Assembly (NCBI GenBank): GCA_903900335.1
Contig: CAIUMP010000058.1
Location: 1-33,081, forward strand
Direction: 5' to 3'
DNA: 33,081 bases
From: an uncultured Ignavibacteriota bacterium
GTDB lineage: Bacteria > Bacteroidota > Ignavibacteria > Palsa-1295
Shown piece after piece: positions 16,788 through 27,000 of the stretch. The first letter of the stretch is position 1. Each line of letters begins with the position of its first letter. A program made the translations under genes and the position numbers. Under the pieces are notes generated by a model. It made no database searches, had not been told where the DNA came from, and worked only from the letters and a program-made list of their open reading frames with translations.

Positions 16788-17405
16788 ATGAAGAAGTATC
16801 TACTCCTAACACTCCTCCTCCTCACCGGCGCACTCGGCGCGATGAGCTTCGGTCCGGCAGAGAGCGGCTACAAGGCCGGTGATGTCGCTCGCGATTTCAA
16901 CCTCAAGAACGTCGATGGCAAGATGGTCTCCCTCGCCGATTTCAAGGACGCGAAGGGATACATCGTCACGTTCACGTGCAATCATTGTCCGTTCGCGAAG
17001 ATGTACGAGAGCCGCATTGAGGCGCTCGATAAGCAGTTCGCGAGCAAAGGTTATCCGGTGATCGCCATTAGCCCGAACGATGTTACCGCCGTGCCGGACG
17101 ATTCCTACGCCAACATGGTCACGCTCGCGAAGGAGCACCACTATACCTTCCCCTATCTCATCGACGAGACACAGGATGTAACCAAAGCATTTGGCGCAAC
17201 CAACACGCCGCATGTTTTCGTACTCAATAAGGAGAACGGCAAGCTCGTCGTCCGGTACATCGGAGCCATCGACGACAACGCGCAGGACGCCAGCAAAGCC
17301 AAGAGCCACTACGTCGCCGACGCTGTGAACTCCCTCCTCGCCCGCAAGCCCGTCGCCACCGCAAAGACGAAAGCGATTGGGTGCGGGATTAAGTGGAAGA
17401 GTTAA
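16788..17405 (+). CDS. Secreted peroxiredoxin-like/thioredoxin-family protein (CNHC site)
   Basis: The 205-aa product has an N-terminal signal peptide (MKKYLLLTLLLLTGALGAMSFG). An AhpC/TSA-like domain follows: AGDVARDFNLKNVDGKMVSLADF, then FTCNHCPFAKMYESRI with the pair C64-x-x-C67, VIAISPNDV, TFPYLIDETQDVTKAFGATNTPHVFVLN and a C-terminal KAIGCGIKWKS. The CNHCPFA signature is that of a widespread thioredoxin-like family with unknown physiological substrate, presumed to act in the envelope. It lies 209 bp after the TlpA-like gene, so the two may form a redox pair. A perfect 7-bp-stem hairpin follows the stop codon. Confidence 0.9.
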   Translation: MKKYLLLTLLLLTGALGAMSFGPAESGYKAGDVARDFNLKNVDGKMVSLADFKDAKGYIVTFTCNHCPFAKMYESRIEALDKQFASKGYPVIAISPNDVTAVPDDSYANMVTLAKEHHYTFPYLIDETQDVTKAFGATNTPHVFVLNKENGKLVVRYIGAIDDNAQDASKAKSHYVADAVNSLLARKPVATAKTKAIGCGIKWKS

Positions 17406-17427
17406 GATCAATTGTTACTGTTTAGCA

Positions 17428-17445
17428 CCGGGAGAATACTCCCGG
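17428..17445 (+). terminator. Possible transcription terminator hairpin
   Basis: CCGGGAG-AATA-CTCCCGG forms a perfect 7-bp stem 23 bp after the stop of the CNHC thioredoxin-like gene. AGCA/TGCT flanks on either side could extend it. There is no T-tract, so rho-independent termination is uncertain. Confidence 0.35.
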
Positions 17446-17534
17446 CGCTGTGCTGAAGAAATTGGGTGATTGGGGTGTAACTTTTTGGGTTGAGCGAAGT
17501 TCTTATGAAATCGAACTGACTTCTTCAATCCCTT

Positions 17535-19646
17535 ATGTCCATTCTACGACCCCGAATCACAAGCTTCCTGTTAGCCGCGCTTCTTTCCTTGAGTGCATCC
17601 ACGGTTTGTCGTAGCCAGTGGGTACAAGCCAACGGACTAGGTGGCAGTTGCATTAACGTGCTCGCTGCAAGCGGCTCGGACATCTATGCCGGGACGGATG
17701 GAGGCGTGACAACTTCCGTTGATGGAGGGACAAGCTGGATCTCAGTCAACAACGGTTTGGCACAACAGAGAATTTATAGCATCGCAGCTCTCGGATCAAG
17801 TGTTTTCGCCGGAGCACAAGGCGCTGGATTTTGCTCCACAGACAAAGGAAAGCACTGGACTCCATCAAAACTTGGCTCAAAGAACGCCGGGTATTTTTGG
17901 GCTACCGGGACAAACCTCTACGCGTACGCCGGAGGGGGACTATTCCGTTCATCAGACACAGGAGCAACGTGGATCGAAGCCGACAGTAATTTTGGACTTC
18001 CCACCATTAGAGCTTTTCATGCATTGGGTGCATGGCTCTTTGCTGGAACAGTGCGCGGCATCTATCGCTCAACTGACGCGGGCGCAAGCTGGGAAGCTGT
18101 CGATAGTGGTTTGGAAAACAATTATGTAAACGCACTCCTGATTGATGGCACGAATATATTTGCTGGGACAGTTGGTGGGGTCTTTCTTTCTACTGATAGC
18201 GGCGCAACCTGGACTGCTAAAAATAACGGCTTCAAGTTCTACTACACAGATGCCTTAGCAATGATTGGCGCTACCCTGTTTGCAGGAAAGGAAGAGGGTG
18301 GCGTCTACCGTTCAACAGATAGGGGCGAAAACTGGATTGCAACCGATAGCGGATTGACAGGAAGCAGCGTCCATTCCCTTGTGGCATATGGCGATACTCT
18401 GTTTGCTGGAACCGAGTGGGGTGAGATATTCCGGTCGACTGATTCCGGCGCGAGTTGGCGCGAAGTCAATGTTGGAATGATGGGCGCGCACATTACAGCA
18501 ATGACAGCAAGCGACTCTATTCTTTATGTAGGGACAAATCGAGGCGCAGTTTCTCACTCCACAGACAAAGGCGTAACGTGGAATGCCGTCAATACGGGAT
18601 TGTCAGGCACCTATGTTTCTTGTCTCGCTACGGTAGGTTCGAGCATCTTTGTCGGGACTCAGGAGGGCAATCTATTTCTTTCGTCGGACAGTGGATCAAG
18701 TTGGAGCGCAGTTAACTCGGGTCTGAATAAATATCAATTTGGTGGGTTTGCTGCATGCGGCACAACTCGTTTGATCGCAGCATTGACGCTGACAGCAGGC
18801 AAACAGTATCGAATGTATCTCACGACAAATAACGGCACCGATTGGATTCCTGATACTGCCGGTCTAGGCGGTGAGGTGCTTACTTCGTTTGCGATGAAAG
18901 GTTCGGAGGTGTGGGGAGCCAATCTCGGTGGAATCTACCAATCAACCGATAGTGGAGGGAACTGGTCTTTTGCAGGCTTGAAGGATTATTATATGCAGTG
19001 CCTGGGCTCGAACCAGACGTGTATTTTCGCAGGTTCCCCGTATGGCGTCTTCCGAAGCACCGACGATGGGAGCACATGGGAAGCCGCAAGTAATGGATTG
19101 ACAAACAAGAATATCGCCTGCATTGCGTCCTGCAAAGAGAAGCTGTTCGCGGGCACAAACGGCGGTGGTATCTTCTGTTCGACGGACAACGGCCACAATT
19201 GGCAATCGGTCAATGATGGAATTCCCTCCGCATTCATACCTGCTCTCACCGTTATTGGTTCGGATCTCTACGCCGCAACTGCCGATAGCGGTAGATGGAC
19301 AGGCGGCTCCGGTGTCTGGCGCCGCCCCCTCTCCGAAATGATTGGCACGAACGCTGTTCCGAAGCAGGCAGCACCAGCAACACCGAGCGGGATAAAATCC
19401 TACCCCAATCCCTTCTGCCAATCCACCACCATCCATTTCATGAGCGAAGAGCGCGGCTTCGGGCAAGTTACGGTCGTCAATCTTCTCGGCAATGAAGTTG
19501 CGCGGCTGTTCGAGGGCGAGTTGGAGGCGGGCGAGCATTCGTTCGAGTGGGATGCTTCCGGCGCGGCGGCGGGGACGTACTTCTGCATAATCCGGCAGGG
19601 CGGATCAGGGGCTGCCCAACATGCCGCTCTTGTGCTTACACGGTAG
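17535..19646 (+). CDS. Secreted 14-repeat Asp-box beta-propeller protein with T9SS sorting domain
   Basis: The 703-aa product has a signal peptide (RITSFLLAALLSLSASTVCRSQ). It then has about 14 repeats of ~40 residues with the pattern LFAGT.GG.[FIY].STD.G..W..V.SGL, in which the S.D.G..W Asp-box is nearly invariant. Fourteen repeats would fit two seven-bladed propellers, as in the BNR/Ycf48/Vps10 style. Repeat 10 is irregular. From about residue 620 comes KSYPNPFCQSTTIHF...VTVVNLLGNEVARL...AAAGTYFCIIRQ, a T9SS type A sorting domain. The protein is expected outside the cell or on its surface. Such domains bind glycans or proteins, or sit beside catalytic domains, but no catalytic domain is visible. 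It shares architecture with the gene at the left edge of the window. Confidence 0.92.
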   Translation: MSILRPRITSFLLAALLSLSASTVCRSQWVQANGLGGSCINVLAASGSDIYAGTDGGVTTSVDGGTSWISVNNGLAQQRIYSIAALGSSVFAGAQGAGFCSTDKGKHWTPSKLGSKNAGYFWATGTNLYAYAGGGLFRSSDTGATWIEADSNFGLPTIRAFHALGAWLFAGTVRGIYRSTDAGASWEAVDSGLENNYVNALLIDGTNIFAGTVGGVFLSTDSGATWTAKNNGFKFYYTDALAMIGATLFAGKEEGGVYRSTDRGENWIATDSGLTGSSVHSLVAYGDTLFAGTEWGEIFRSTDSGASWREVNVGMMGAHITAMTASDSILYVGTNRGAVSHSTDKGVTWNAVNTGLSGTYVSCLATVGSSIFVGTQEGNLFLSSDSGSSWSAVNSGLNKYQFGGFAACGTTRLIAALTLTAGKQYRMYLTTNNGTDWIPDTAGLGGEVLTSFAMKGSEVWGANLGGIYQSTDSGGNWSFAGLKDYYMQCLGSNQTCIFAGSPYGVFRSTDDGSTWEAASNGLTNKNIACIASCKEKLFAGTNGGGIFCSTDNGHNWQSVNDGIPSAFIPALTVIGSDLYAATADSGRWTGGSGVWRRPLSEMIGTNAVPKQAAPATPSGIKSYPNPFCQSTTIHFMSEERGFGQVTVVNLLGNEVARLFEGELEAGEHSFEWDASGAAAGTYFCIIRQGGSGAAQHAALVLTR

Positions 19647-19660
19647 TGAGTGGTTCTCGT

Positions 19661-19704
19661 CAACGGATTGCTTCGTCACCCTTTCAGGGTTCCTCGCAAT
19701 GACG
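19661..19704. repeat. REP-like monomer, family 1
   Basis: The element reads CAACGGATTGCTTCGTC, then ACCCT-TTC-AGGGT, then TCCTCGCAATGACG. Its first 17 bases are identical to both arms of the dimer at 14294-14405, while the hairpin stem differs. It lies 14 bp after the stop of the T9SS propeller gene and 64 bp before the sigma-54 activator gene. Confidence 0.85.
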
Positions 19705-19767
19705 AATGAGTGATGTGATCGAATAAGCCGAAACCTTCCCACCCTCCTCCCGCTTTGATAGTGACGC

Positions 19768-21378
19768 ATGGCACACATTCTTATCATCGACGACGAGGCC
19801 GGGATTCGCGATACACTCGCGATGATCTTCGAGTACGAGCAGCATAAAGTCACGACCGCGGAGAGCGGATTCGAAGGGCTGAAGATTGCTCAAGAGCCAG
19901 AGGCAGTTATCGATTGCATTCTGCTCGACGTCAAAATGCCAGGAATGGACGGCATCGAGACTCTAGAGAAGCTCAAGGAGGTCCGCCCCGAGGTTCCCGT
20001 CATCATGATAAGCGGTCACGGCACGATCGAGACTGCTGTGGAAGCCACAAAGCGCGGCGCATTCGATTTTCTCGAAAAGCCGCCGGATCGTCAACGCCTG
20101 CTGCTGCTCGTCCGCAATGCGACGGAGAAGAAGCAGCTCGTCTCCGAGAACCGCGTCATGCGCGAGCGCCTCAAAGGCAAGGAGCGAATGCTCGGCACTT
20201 CTCTTGCGATGCGCAACATTCGAGCGGTGATCGAGAAGGTTGCACCAACCGAGGCAAGAGTGCTCATCACCGGCGAAAACGGGACCGGCAAAGAACTCGT
20301 CGCGCGAGCGATCCATCGGGCATCCAAGAGAGACGACAAGCCCTTTGTTGAAGTCAATTGCGCGGCGATCCCGAAAGATCTGATAGAAAGTGAGCTGTTC
20401 GGCCACGAGAAAGGCTCGTTCACTGGCGCAATGAACCAGCGCATTGGAAAATTCGAACAGGCCGATCTCGGCACGCTCTTCCTTGATGAAGTTGGTGATA
20501 TGTCACTCGAAGCGCAGGCAAAAATGCTTCGCGTTATCGAAGAGGGCCGCTTGGAACGGGTTGGGAGCTCTACCGGTCGTCCAATTCCAGTAAATGTTCG
20601 CATTCTTGCTGCGACGAATAAAAATCTCCCTGAGGAGATTCGTCATGGCCGCTTCCGAGAGGATCTGTACCACCGCCTGAATGTCATCCCCATTTACGTC
20701 GCACCATTACGCGAACGACGGGAGGACATTCCGCTTCTCCTTCGTGCCTTTGGTGAGGAGTTCGCAGGGGAGATGAACCGAAAGCCCGTCCGATTCGACG
20801 AAGCAGCGATGCAATTGCTGACGCGGCTTCCCTTCAGCGGCAATATCCGTGAACTGCGCAACGTCGTCGAGCGAATTGTCATCCTTGTACCTGGCGATGT
20901 GGTACACCTCGACGATGTTGAACGCCTTGGATTAGCCTTCTCTATGACGGAACGGCAATCAGAGTCGCTCGCTTCAACACCAGAGTCCCAGCCAACGCGT
21001 TCGGCCACGGAGAACTCCGACGATCTCTCGCGCAGCGTAATTATCACTCCTGCTGACCGCAAAAGGATGGAATCACCCGAGAGGGACCGATTCTCCCTCA
21101 TCACTGGAGATGAGCACCCGCTTGACACGGCAATGCAAGCTCCCACGTTTCAGGATTTCAAGGAGCGCGCGGAGAAGGCATACATCGAGGAGAAGCTCCG
21201 TGAGCATGGCTACAACATCAGCCGCACGGCAGATGCGCTGGACATTCAACGCTCGCATCTCTACACAAAGATGCGTAAGTTCGGACTGACGAAGGATGGA
21301 AAAGGCGGTGATGTGATCACGGATCTTCCTCGTGAATACGCCAATTCCGACCCGGAGATCGACGACGATGACGAGTAG
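19768..21378 (+). CDS. NtrC-type sigma-54-dependent response regulator
   Basis: The 536-aa product has three domains. A receiver domain (1-~120) has acidic pocket D8/D9, phosphoacceptor D54 (CILLDVKMPG), Ser82 (IMISGHG) and Lys104 (FLEKPPD). An AAA+ sigma-54 interaction domain (~140-385) has Walker A GENGTGKE at 169-176, the sigma-54 loop GSFTGA at 216-221 (a common variant of GAFTGA), GTLFLDEVGDMS and the arginine-finger region FREDLYHRLNVIPI. A Fis-type helix-turn-helix lies near 470-505 (EHGYNISRTADALDIQRSHLYTKMRKFGL). A Ser/Thr-rich linker of about 90 residues joins the last two. It activates RpoN-dependent promoters when phosphorylated. No sensor kinase is encoded in the window, so signal and regulon are unknown. 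No strong ribosome-binding site precedes the ATG. Confidence 0.95.
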   Translation: MAHILIIDDEAGIRDTLAMIFEYEQHKVTTAESGFEGLKIAQEPEAVIDCILLDVKMPGMDGIETLEKLKEVRPEVPVIMISGHGTIETAVEATKRGAFDFLEKPPDRQRLLLLVRNATEKKQLVSENRVMRERLKGKERMLGTSLAMRNIRAVIEKVAPTEARVLITGENGTGKELVARAIHRASKRDDKPFVEVNCAAIPKDLIESELFGHEKGSFTGAMNQRIGKFEQADLGTLFLDEVGDMSLEAQAKMLRVIEEGRLERVGSSTGRPIPVNVRILAATNKNLPEEIRHGRFREDLYHRLNVIPIYVAPLRERREDIPLLLRAFGEEFAGEMNRKPVRFDEAAMQLLTRLPFSGNIRELRNVVERIVILVPGDVVHLDDVERLGLAFSMTERQSESLASTPESQPTRSATENSDDLSRSVIITPADRKRMESPERDRFSLITGDEHPLDTAMQAPTFQDFKERAEKAYIEEKLREHGYNISRTADALDIQRSHLYTKMRKFGLTKDGKGGDVITDLPREYANSDPEIDDDDE

Positions 21379-21553
21379 ATTTCTCTGAACGCATCTTCCC
21401 CGAACCTTCGCTCCAGACATGACGTTAACGGGCGCGAATTTTGGGACTCTCGTAATTGCATGGTCCTCAGAAATTACGACCCCGCATCTGGCACGCGTAC
21501 TTAAGTCTATTTCACCGTGTCACACCTACAACAACGATAAGGAACGTAAGCTA

Positions 21554-21769
21554 ATGGGAGAATCTCTGAAAGAAAAGATGGAACGCGCTATGGTCGAAGG
21601 TTTCGAAAAGGCGCAGGAAGAAAAGGTAAAAGAACTCAACAAGCTCTCACGCACTGGCGTAAAGATCACCCGCAAGGACTATAACAGCCGAAACCTCGCA
21701 GAACTCTACGCGGAACTCGGCCTTGAATACCCAAGCGGTAAGCCATTGCTCGCCTTTCAGAACAACTAA
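21554..21769 (+). CDS. Small charged helical protein, 71 aa, unknown
   Basis: I do not recognise this protein. The ATG at 21554 is preceded by AAGGA with a 10-nt gap, which is why I prefer it to the in-frame upstream ATG at 21419. The sequence starts with a strongly charged amphipathic helix (KEKMERAMVEGFEKAQEEKVKELNKLS) followed by GVKITRKDYNSRNLAELYAELGLEYPSGKP. The latter could be a small helical or ribosome-associated fold, but there is no named motif. It is cytoplasmic, with no signal or TM segment. It sits 175 bp after the sigma-54 activator and ends 11 bp from the convergent lipoprotein gene. Confidence 0.65.
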   Translation: MGESLKEKMERAMVEGFEKAQEEKVKELNKLSRTGVKITRKDYNSRNLAELYAELGLEYPSGKPLLAFQNN

Positions 21770-21780
21770 GTTCTCGCCTA

Positions 21781-22380
21781 TTATTTCGGGGCGCTTTCCG
21801 TAGAATCACTACTCTCCCCTGACTTCTTTTCCCACTCCGGCTCGGTCGGTCGGTACTTCACGCGCATCCGCTCCCACCAGTCGAGTAGGAGACGAAAGTA
21901 CTTACGCTGAGGCTGCAACAGTAAGTTATAATCACCGGCACACGTGTAGAAGGCAAGGCGTATCGGCTGGTGCCCTACCAGCGGCACGATCGCGATATGA
22001 TACATCTCATCCTCCGGGCACACCTGCGTCAGGTCTGTCGAATCGATCTCATAGAGTTTCCCCTTCGAGATGAGCATTTTCAGTGTATCAAAGTCTGGAG
22101 CATCAAGCTGTGCGAGTGCGTGAAGCTCATCGAACTTACCAGGCGCAACCTTTCTTGAAGTGTGCACCGTCATCATTCCGGTCGTGTCCATCGTGAAGGA
22201 GTCAAACGGCTTGTAGTTCAGGCCGCTACCACTTGCGAAGAAGCTGAACTTGAAGTCGGGAGTTGTAACATCTGATGCAAGCGCAGCTTTTGCTACTACC
22301 GCACTGCTACTACCTTTCAGGGTGGAGTTACTCTGACAAGATGCCAGGAAGACGAGAAACGTCAAGATTAGATATTTCAT
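21781..22380 (-). CDS. Hypothetical lipoprotein, 199 aa
   Basis: The product begins MKYLILTFLVFLASCQS, a canonical lipoprotein signal with lipidated Cys15. The remainder has no motif I know. The central region (FKFSFFASGSGLNYKPFDSFTMDTTGMM..., LDAPDFDTLKMLISKGKLYEIDS...YHIAIVPLVGHQPIRLAFYTC) has a mixed alpha/beta feel with two Cys (VCPED and YTCAG) that could form a disulphide. The tail is acidic and Ser-rich. Its ATG overlaps the stop of the upstream GH3 gene by 4 nt, so translation is probably coupled and the protein may be functionally linked to cell-wall sugar turnover. That link is inference from position. Confidence 0.8.
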   Translation of the reverse strand: MKYLILTFLVFLASCQSNSTLKGSSSAVVAKAALASDVTTPDFKFSFFASGSGLNYKPFDSFTMDTTGMMTVHTSRKVAPGKFDELHALAQLDAPDFDTLKMLISKGKLYEIDSTDLTQVCPEDEMYHIAIVPLVGHQPIRLAFYTCAGDYNLLLQPQRKYFRLLLDWWERMRVKYRPTEPEWEKKSGESSDSTESAPK

Positions 22381-23975
22381 TCTAGGTATGGTATTCCGAA
22401 AAGTCGTTCGAGTGCCGCAATTATGGACGGCAATGACTCGCTAAATGTCTTGAGCACGAATTGAGGGGGCACCTCAAAATCCATGTCCAGGTAAGGACTG
22501 CCAATGAGGATCAACCCTAGGGGCACGCCGCTCCCGAGCTGTGGTCCTTCCGCGATTGAAGCCATGATACGCGGAAGTGTCCAATCGGTTGCAACCTCCC
22601 CAAGATAACCTCGTGCGCGATGGAAGGTGGCAATGATAGTCCGATCATCAACAGAAGGCTTGGATGCTTGCCATTCCTGTGGGGTAAAGCTGGTAACGCT
22701 CTCGAAAAACGGCATGGCCTTCGACGCAAAATACTTTGCTTTGTCTCTTGCTTGCTCACGGTCATCATAGATTACTATAAGCGACGCATCATCTAAGCCC
22801 ACCTTTCCAGTCAACTGAATAGCCTTGCGTGCAATCGTTCTGGAAAGATCCTTATGATGACTTTCCAAAGCTTGTAGCAATCCAGCGTTTGCTGGTAATG
22901 GCAGACCGACTGCTTCAATCCACTGCCGCATTCTCCAGATCCGGGCAACCTTGTCGCGTAATTGACCGACCGTAATCCTTCCCGCGTCCACAGCATCAAC
23001 GAGCGCATGGTACGCCACGTTTGGATCTACCGGCATCAGTAGCACATCTGCACCGGCTTCCAACGCTCGAACAGAGGCCTCCTCTTCCCCGAAGAGCTTC
23101 GTTATCGCGTGCATCTCCATCGCGTCGGTGACGATGACCCCGTCGAAGCCAAGCTGTTGCCGGAGCAAGGATGTTGTGATCACGGGAGAGAGCGTTGCGG
23201 GCAATCCTCGGTCTGCATGGAGAGCGCCCAACTCCCCCGCAATATCTGGGCAGGCAAGATGACCCGTCATCACGGAAGCGACTCCAGCAGTGATCAGAGC
23301 TTGGAAAGGTGGTAACTCTTGCCGTTGAAATCTTCCCAGGCCACCCTCAATGTACGGAAGCTCATGATGGGAGTCAACGGAGGTATCGCCATGTCCAGGA
23401 AAATGCTTGGCACATCCAGCTACTCCACCAGATTGCAGTCCTTCCAGGAAGGGTAGGGAGTAATGAATGACAGTTTCCGGGTCGTCGCCAAAGGATCGAG
23501 TATTGATGATCGGATTCTTTGGATTGGAATTCACATCGGCTACTGGGGCGAAATTCCATGTTAGCCCAAGCGCCCTCATCTCCTCTGCTATCGCCCTCCC
23601 GGCCCGGCGGACTAAGTCTGGATCTTCCGATTTAGCCATTGCCATTGCATCGGGAAATTCCGTCCCACCGCGTTTCAGGCGCATTCGAAGCCCGAACTCA
23701 CAATCGCATGAGAATAATAGGGCAGTGCCAGCAAGATGAGTCGAGCTTCGAGCTATTGCGGCAATGTCCTGCAGGCGGCCGACGGCGAAAGCGACGGCCT
23801 CGGGGGATTCGCCAAAGACGCAAAATCCACCAGCTCTATGATTTTCCACAAGCGCGTTCGTCCGAACGCGGTATTCCGAGTTGTTTAGGTACTCCTCGAC
23901 GTTAAGACGCGGCATGATACACTCCGACAGGAGCTCGCCAGCAAACATACTTTCGATCCTTGAGATTTGCGTCAT
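22377..23975 (-). CDS. Glycoside hydrolase family 3, beta-N-acetylhexosaminidase (NagZ-like)
   Basis: The 532-aa product carries the NagZ-type catalytic loop KHFPGHGDTSVDSHHELP around residues 191-208, including the acid/base Asp-His pair. The nucleophile region GVIVTDAMEMHAI has Asp284. Standard GH3 TIM-barrel phrases also appear (GLTWNFAPVADVNSNPKNP, INTRSFGDDPETV). NagZ removes GlcNAc from muropeptides during peptidoglycan recycling. This protein is longer than typical ~340-aa NagZ and has an additional ~200-residue C-terminal domain, as in the two-domain GH3 enzymes of Bacteroidota and Firmicutes. No signal peptide is evident, so cytoplasmic action is likely. It overlaps the downstream lipoprotein gene by 4 nt and diverges from the AddA-like gene across 95 bp, in which I found no convincing promoter. 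Confidence 0.92.
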   Translation of the reverse strand: MTQISRIESMFAGELLSECIMPRLNVEEYLNNSEYRVRTNALVENHRAGGFCVFGESPEAVAFAVGRLQDIAAIARSSTHLAGTALLFSCDCEFGLRMRLKRGGTEFPDAMAMAKSEDPDLVRRAGRAIAEEMRALGLTWNFAPVADVNSNPKNPIINTRSFGDDPETVIHYSLPFLEGLQSGGVAGCAKHFPGHGDTSVDSHHELPYIEGGLGRFQRQELPPFQALITAGVASVMTGHLACPDIAGELGALHADRGLPATLSPVITTSLLRQQLGFDGVIVTDAMEMHAITKLFGEEEASVRALEAGADVLLMPVDPNVAYHALVDAVDAGRITVGQLRDKVARIWRMRQWIEAVGLPLPANAGLLQALESHHKDLSRTIARKAIQLTGKVGLDDASLIVIYDDREQARDKAKYFASKAMPFFESVTSFTPQEWQASKPSVDDRTIIATFHRARGYLGEVATDWTLPRIMASIAEGPQLGSGVPLGLILIGSPYLDMDFEVPPQFVLKTFSESLPSIIAALERLFGIPYLE

Positions 23976-24070
23976 GCACCTCGAACAGCCAGTTCATCTG
24001 TATGGCTTCCGAATCCGCGAAAGAAGATTACGCGGGGACAATTTGGACTCGATGCGTGTAGCTAAGATCG

Positions 24071-27000
24071 ATGCAACTTACCCCTTCCCAAGCCAAAGCT
24101 CTTTCCACCGAACGGCACCTCGCGATCACTGCCAACGCAGGCTCTGGCAAAACTCGGATCCTGGTGGAAAGATACGTGAATCTCTTTGCCAGTCGCCCTG
24201 ATCTCTCTGTTCGCAATGTGGTTGCGATCACGTTCACAGAGAACGCAGGTGCGGAATTGCGAACCAGAATTTTGGAAGAGGTAAAGAAACGACTGGCAAT
24301 ACTACCTGAGACGGACGAGCAGCGATTTCGCCTGATAAAGCTTCGCGATGGGCTACCAAGCGCGTTCATCGGCACTATCCACAGCTTCGCCAGCCGACTG
24401 TTGCGCGCCTATCCCGTTGAAGCGGGTGTCGATGCGGGTTTTACCTTACTTACTGGTGCAGACCAAAGAATCATACTCGACGAAGCGATCAGTCGAGTCT
24501 TTTATTCAGCGTTGTCAGAAGCTTACGAGGCTTCCGAAGTACCTTCCGTTCTCCACCTCTTTCGCACATTAGGACGCGGCACTGTAACAAATCTTATCCG
24601 CGCACTGCTGCAGAACCGGACGCGTAGTGCAAATATCCAGAAGCTGTTGCTCACGAAGGCTGACGGAGTCATTCTTGAGATTTTGCAACAGGACTTCGAA
24701 AGGATTCTCGCTTACTGTGGAGAAGTTTCCACAGATTCATTCCTGCGCGACCTAACCGCTTTTGTCAAGCCTGGTAAGAGCGGGCAGGAAGCGCTGCCCT
24801 TTTTCTCTGCGTATCTCAATGCAGAATCAAGGTTTGACAAGATCCGGGCGTTCGCTCAACTCGCGGACAAGATCGTGACTGATAAGGGGACCTTGAACTC
24901 CTTACGGATAGAATTAAAACAACTACCTGAGAGACTTTCAATTGAAGCAACCGAGTTCATCTCCAGCTTCGAAGCACTGGAGCCACTTCTGAATACGGTC
25001 CCAGGAACTATCGAGGAGTTCCGGAAAGAACATCATCAGTACCTTTCCCTTGTCCGCGCCACATTCGAACTGTACGATGCTGTCTCCATTGAATATCAGA
25101 TCAGCAAGAACAACTTCGGCTTGCTTGACTTCGACGATTTGATTGAGCGTCTGGGAAAACTGCTCGCTGATACTAGGGTCTGTGACGAACTCGTAGCACA
25201 ATTCCAGTTCATCATGATCGATGAGTATCAGGACACCGACGAGAGCCAATTCGAGCTTGCAAAGCTGCTTACCGAGAATTTCGGTTCTCGAAATAATCTA
25301 ACGATCGTAGGCGATCCCAAGCAATCGATTTACACATTCCGCAACGCAGACGCCTCGGTCTTCCAAAGCACTCAGAACGCGATTCGAGCGCAATCGCTGA
25401 GCAACTGCTCGAAGCAAGAATCCGAGCTAATGGGCCTGACAATTTCAGAAGAACGGGGTGAGATCGCTTTGCGAGAGTCGTTTCGTATGGCCAGTGCGCC
25501 GCTCGCCATGATCAATCACCTGTTCACGGCAATCATGGGGAAATCGGATGCTGGAATTCTCCAGTCTCAGAATCCACCCTATTCCGACCTCGTTCTGGGT
25601 CGTTCATCTCAGCTACCGGGAGGAGTGGAATGGATTTGCCCGAATGCAATTGAGCAATCAAAGCAAGATGCTCCTTCTGGTAGTGAAAATGAATTTGAGG
25701 ATGCGAGTGAAGTTGAACTGATCGCGCGTAAGATCGTGCAAATGGTTCAGCCCGAATACGGATACAAGTTAGATCAGAAGTCTGCGATCCAAGTTGCAGA
25801 TTATGACGATATCGCAATCTTACTTCGATCGCGAGCCTCATTACCCCTCCTTGAGAAGGCGCTCCGAGAGTGTGGTATTCCGTACTCGGTTGCAAAGGGC
25901 GCTGGGTTCTATAGTCAGCAGGAGATACTCGATATCTCCAGTTACCTCGCATTCTTGCTGACACCGAGTAACGACATAGCGCTTGCTGGAATCCTGCGTT
26001 CTCCCTTCTTTGCACTTTCTGATGTAGAGCTGTATCAGTCTGCGGTAAGTCCGGCCCTGGATACTTCAGAACGGGAGTCACAGACGTTCTGGGATAGATT
26101 TGGGCGATTCGCTGAGTCGGCGGAAAACCAACACTTAGCTAGGGTACTTGAGCAGCTAACGGAGAATCGAGTACTCACTGGGCGGACAAGTGCAGCTTAC
26201 CTCATTGAGAAAATCTACGCAGAAACTGGAATCTATGCAACTCTTGCCGCCGCGCCGAACGGCCAGCAAAAGGTTGCGAATCTGGAGAAATTCCTTGCTC
26301 AGGCAAGACATTCGGACGCTAGCGGATTTTCTGGTCTCGATGATTTCGTCGAGCGAATTCAGTATCTCATCGATCAAGAGGAGCAAGAATCTCAAGCGGA
26401 TTTTGCTGTCGAGTCCGGTGCGGTTCGAATCATGACCATCCATAGCGCAAAAGGGCTAGAGTTTCCGATAGTCTTTGTGCCCGTCCTCCAGAAGAAATTC
26501 AAGTTCGATACCTCCGCCATTCTGGACAAAGACTACGGCTTACACATTTCTCTTCCAGATTCCGATCGTCCTCCCTTCCTGGCAGAACTCATTCGACTCC
26601 GCTCGAAGTTGAACACGGTAGCGGAAGAGAAGCGCATCTTCTATGTTGCAACAACACGAGCCAAGGATCACCTAGTGCTATCCTCAACTCTTCCCCCGAA
26701 AGTGCAGAAGGACACGTGGCTTGGATGGGTTGCAGCAGCGCTCCCCGAAGTGTTAGATTTGGAAGCGTCGTCGACCACTCTTAGCGTGGCAATAAGCCGC
26801 TACGATAGTGAGACACGGCGTACAATTGAGGAGAACCTAACACTGACAATTCCGCTCATCCGAACGATCGATGACATCGTTCTTCACTATCGAGAACCGC
26901 GCCAGTTTGGGAAGGAAGAGATAGGACCGTATCATCTTGCAGCCCTACCGCTCCTAAGGCAACGGAGTCGGTTCAGCGCGACACAACTTCTTAGATTCAA

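Noticed and set aside
16806-17411. A 201-aa minus-strand frame over the CNHC thioredoxin-like gene
   Set aside because: The plus strand encodes a clear signal peptide and thioredoxin fold. The antisense product matches nothing recognisable.
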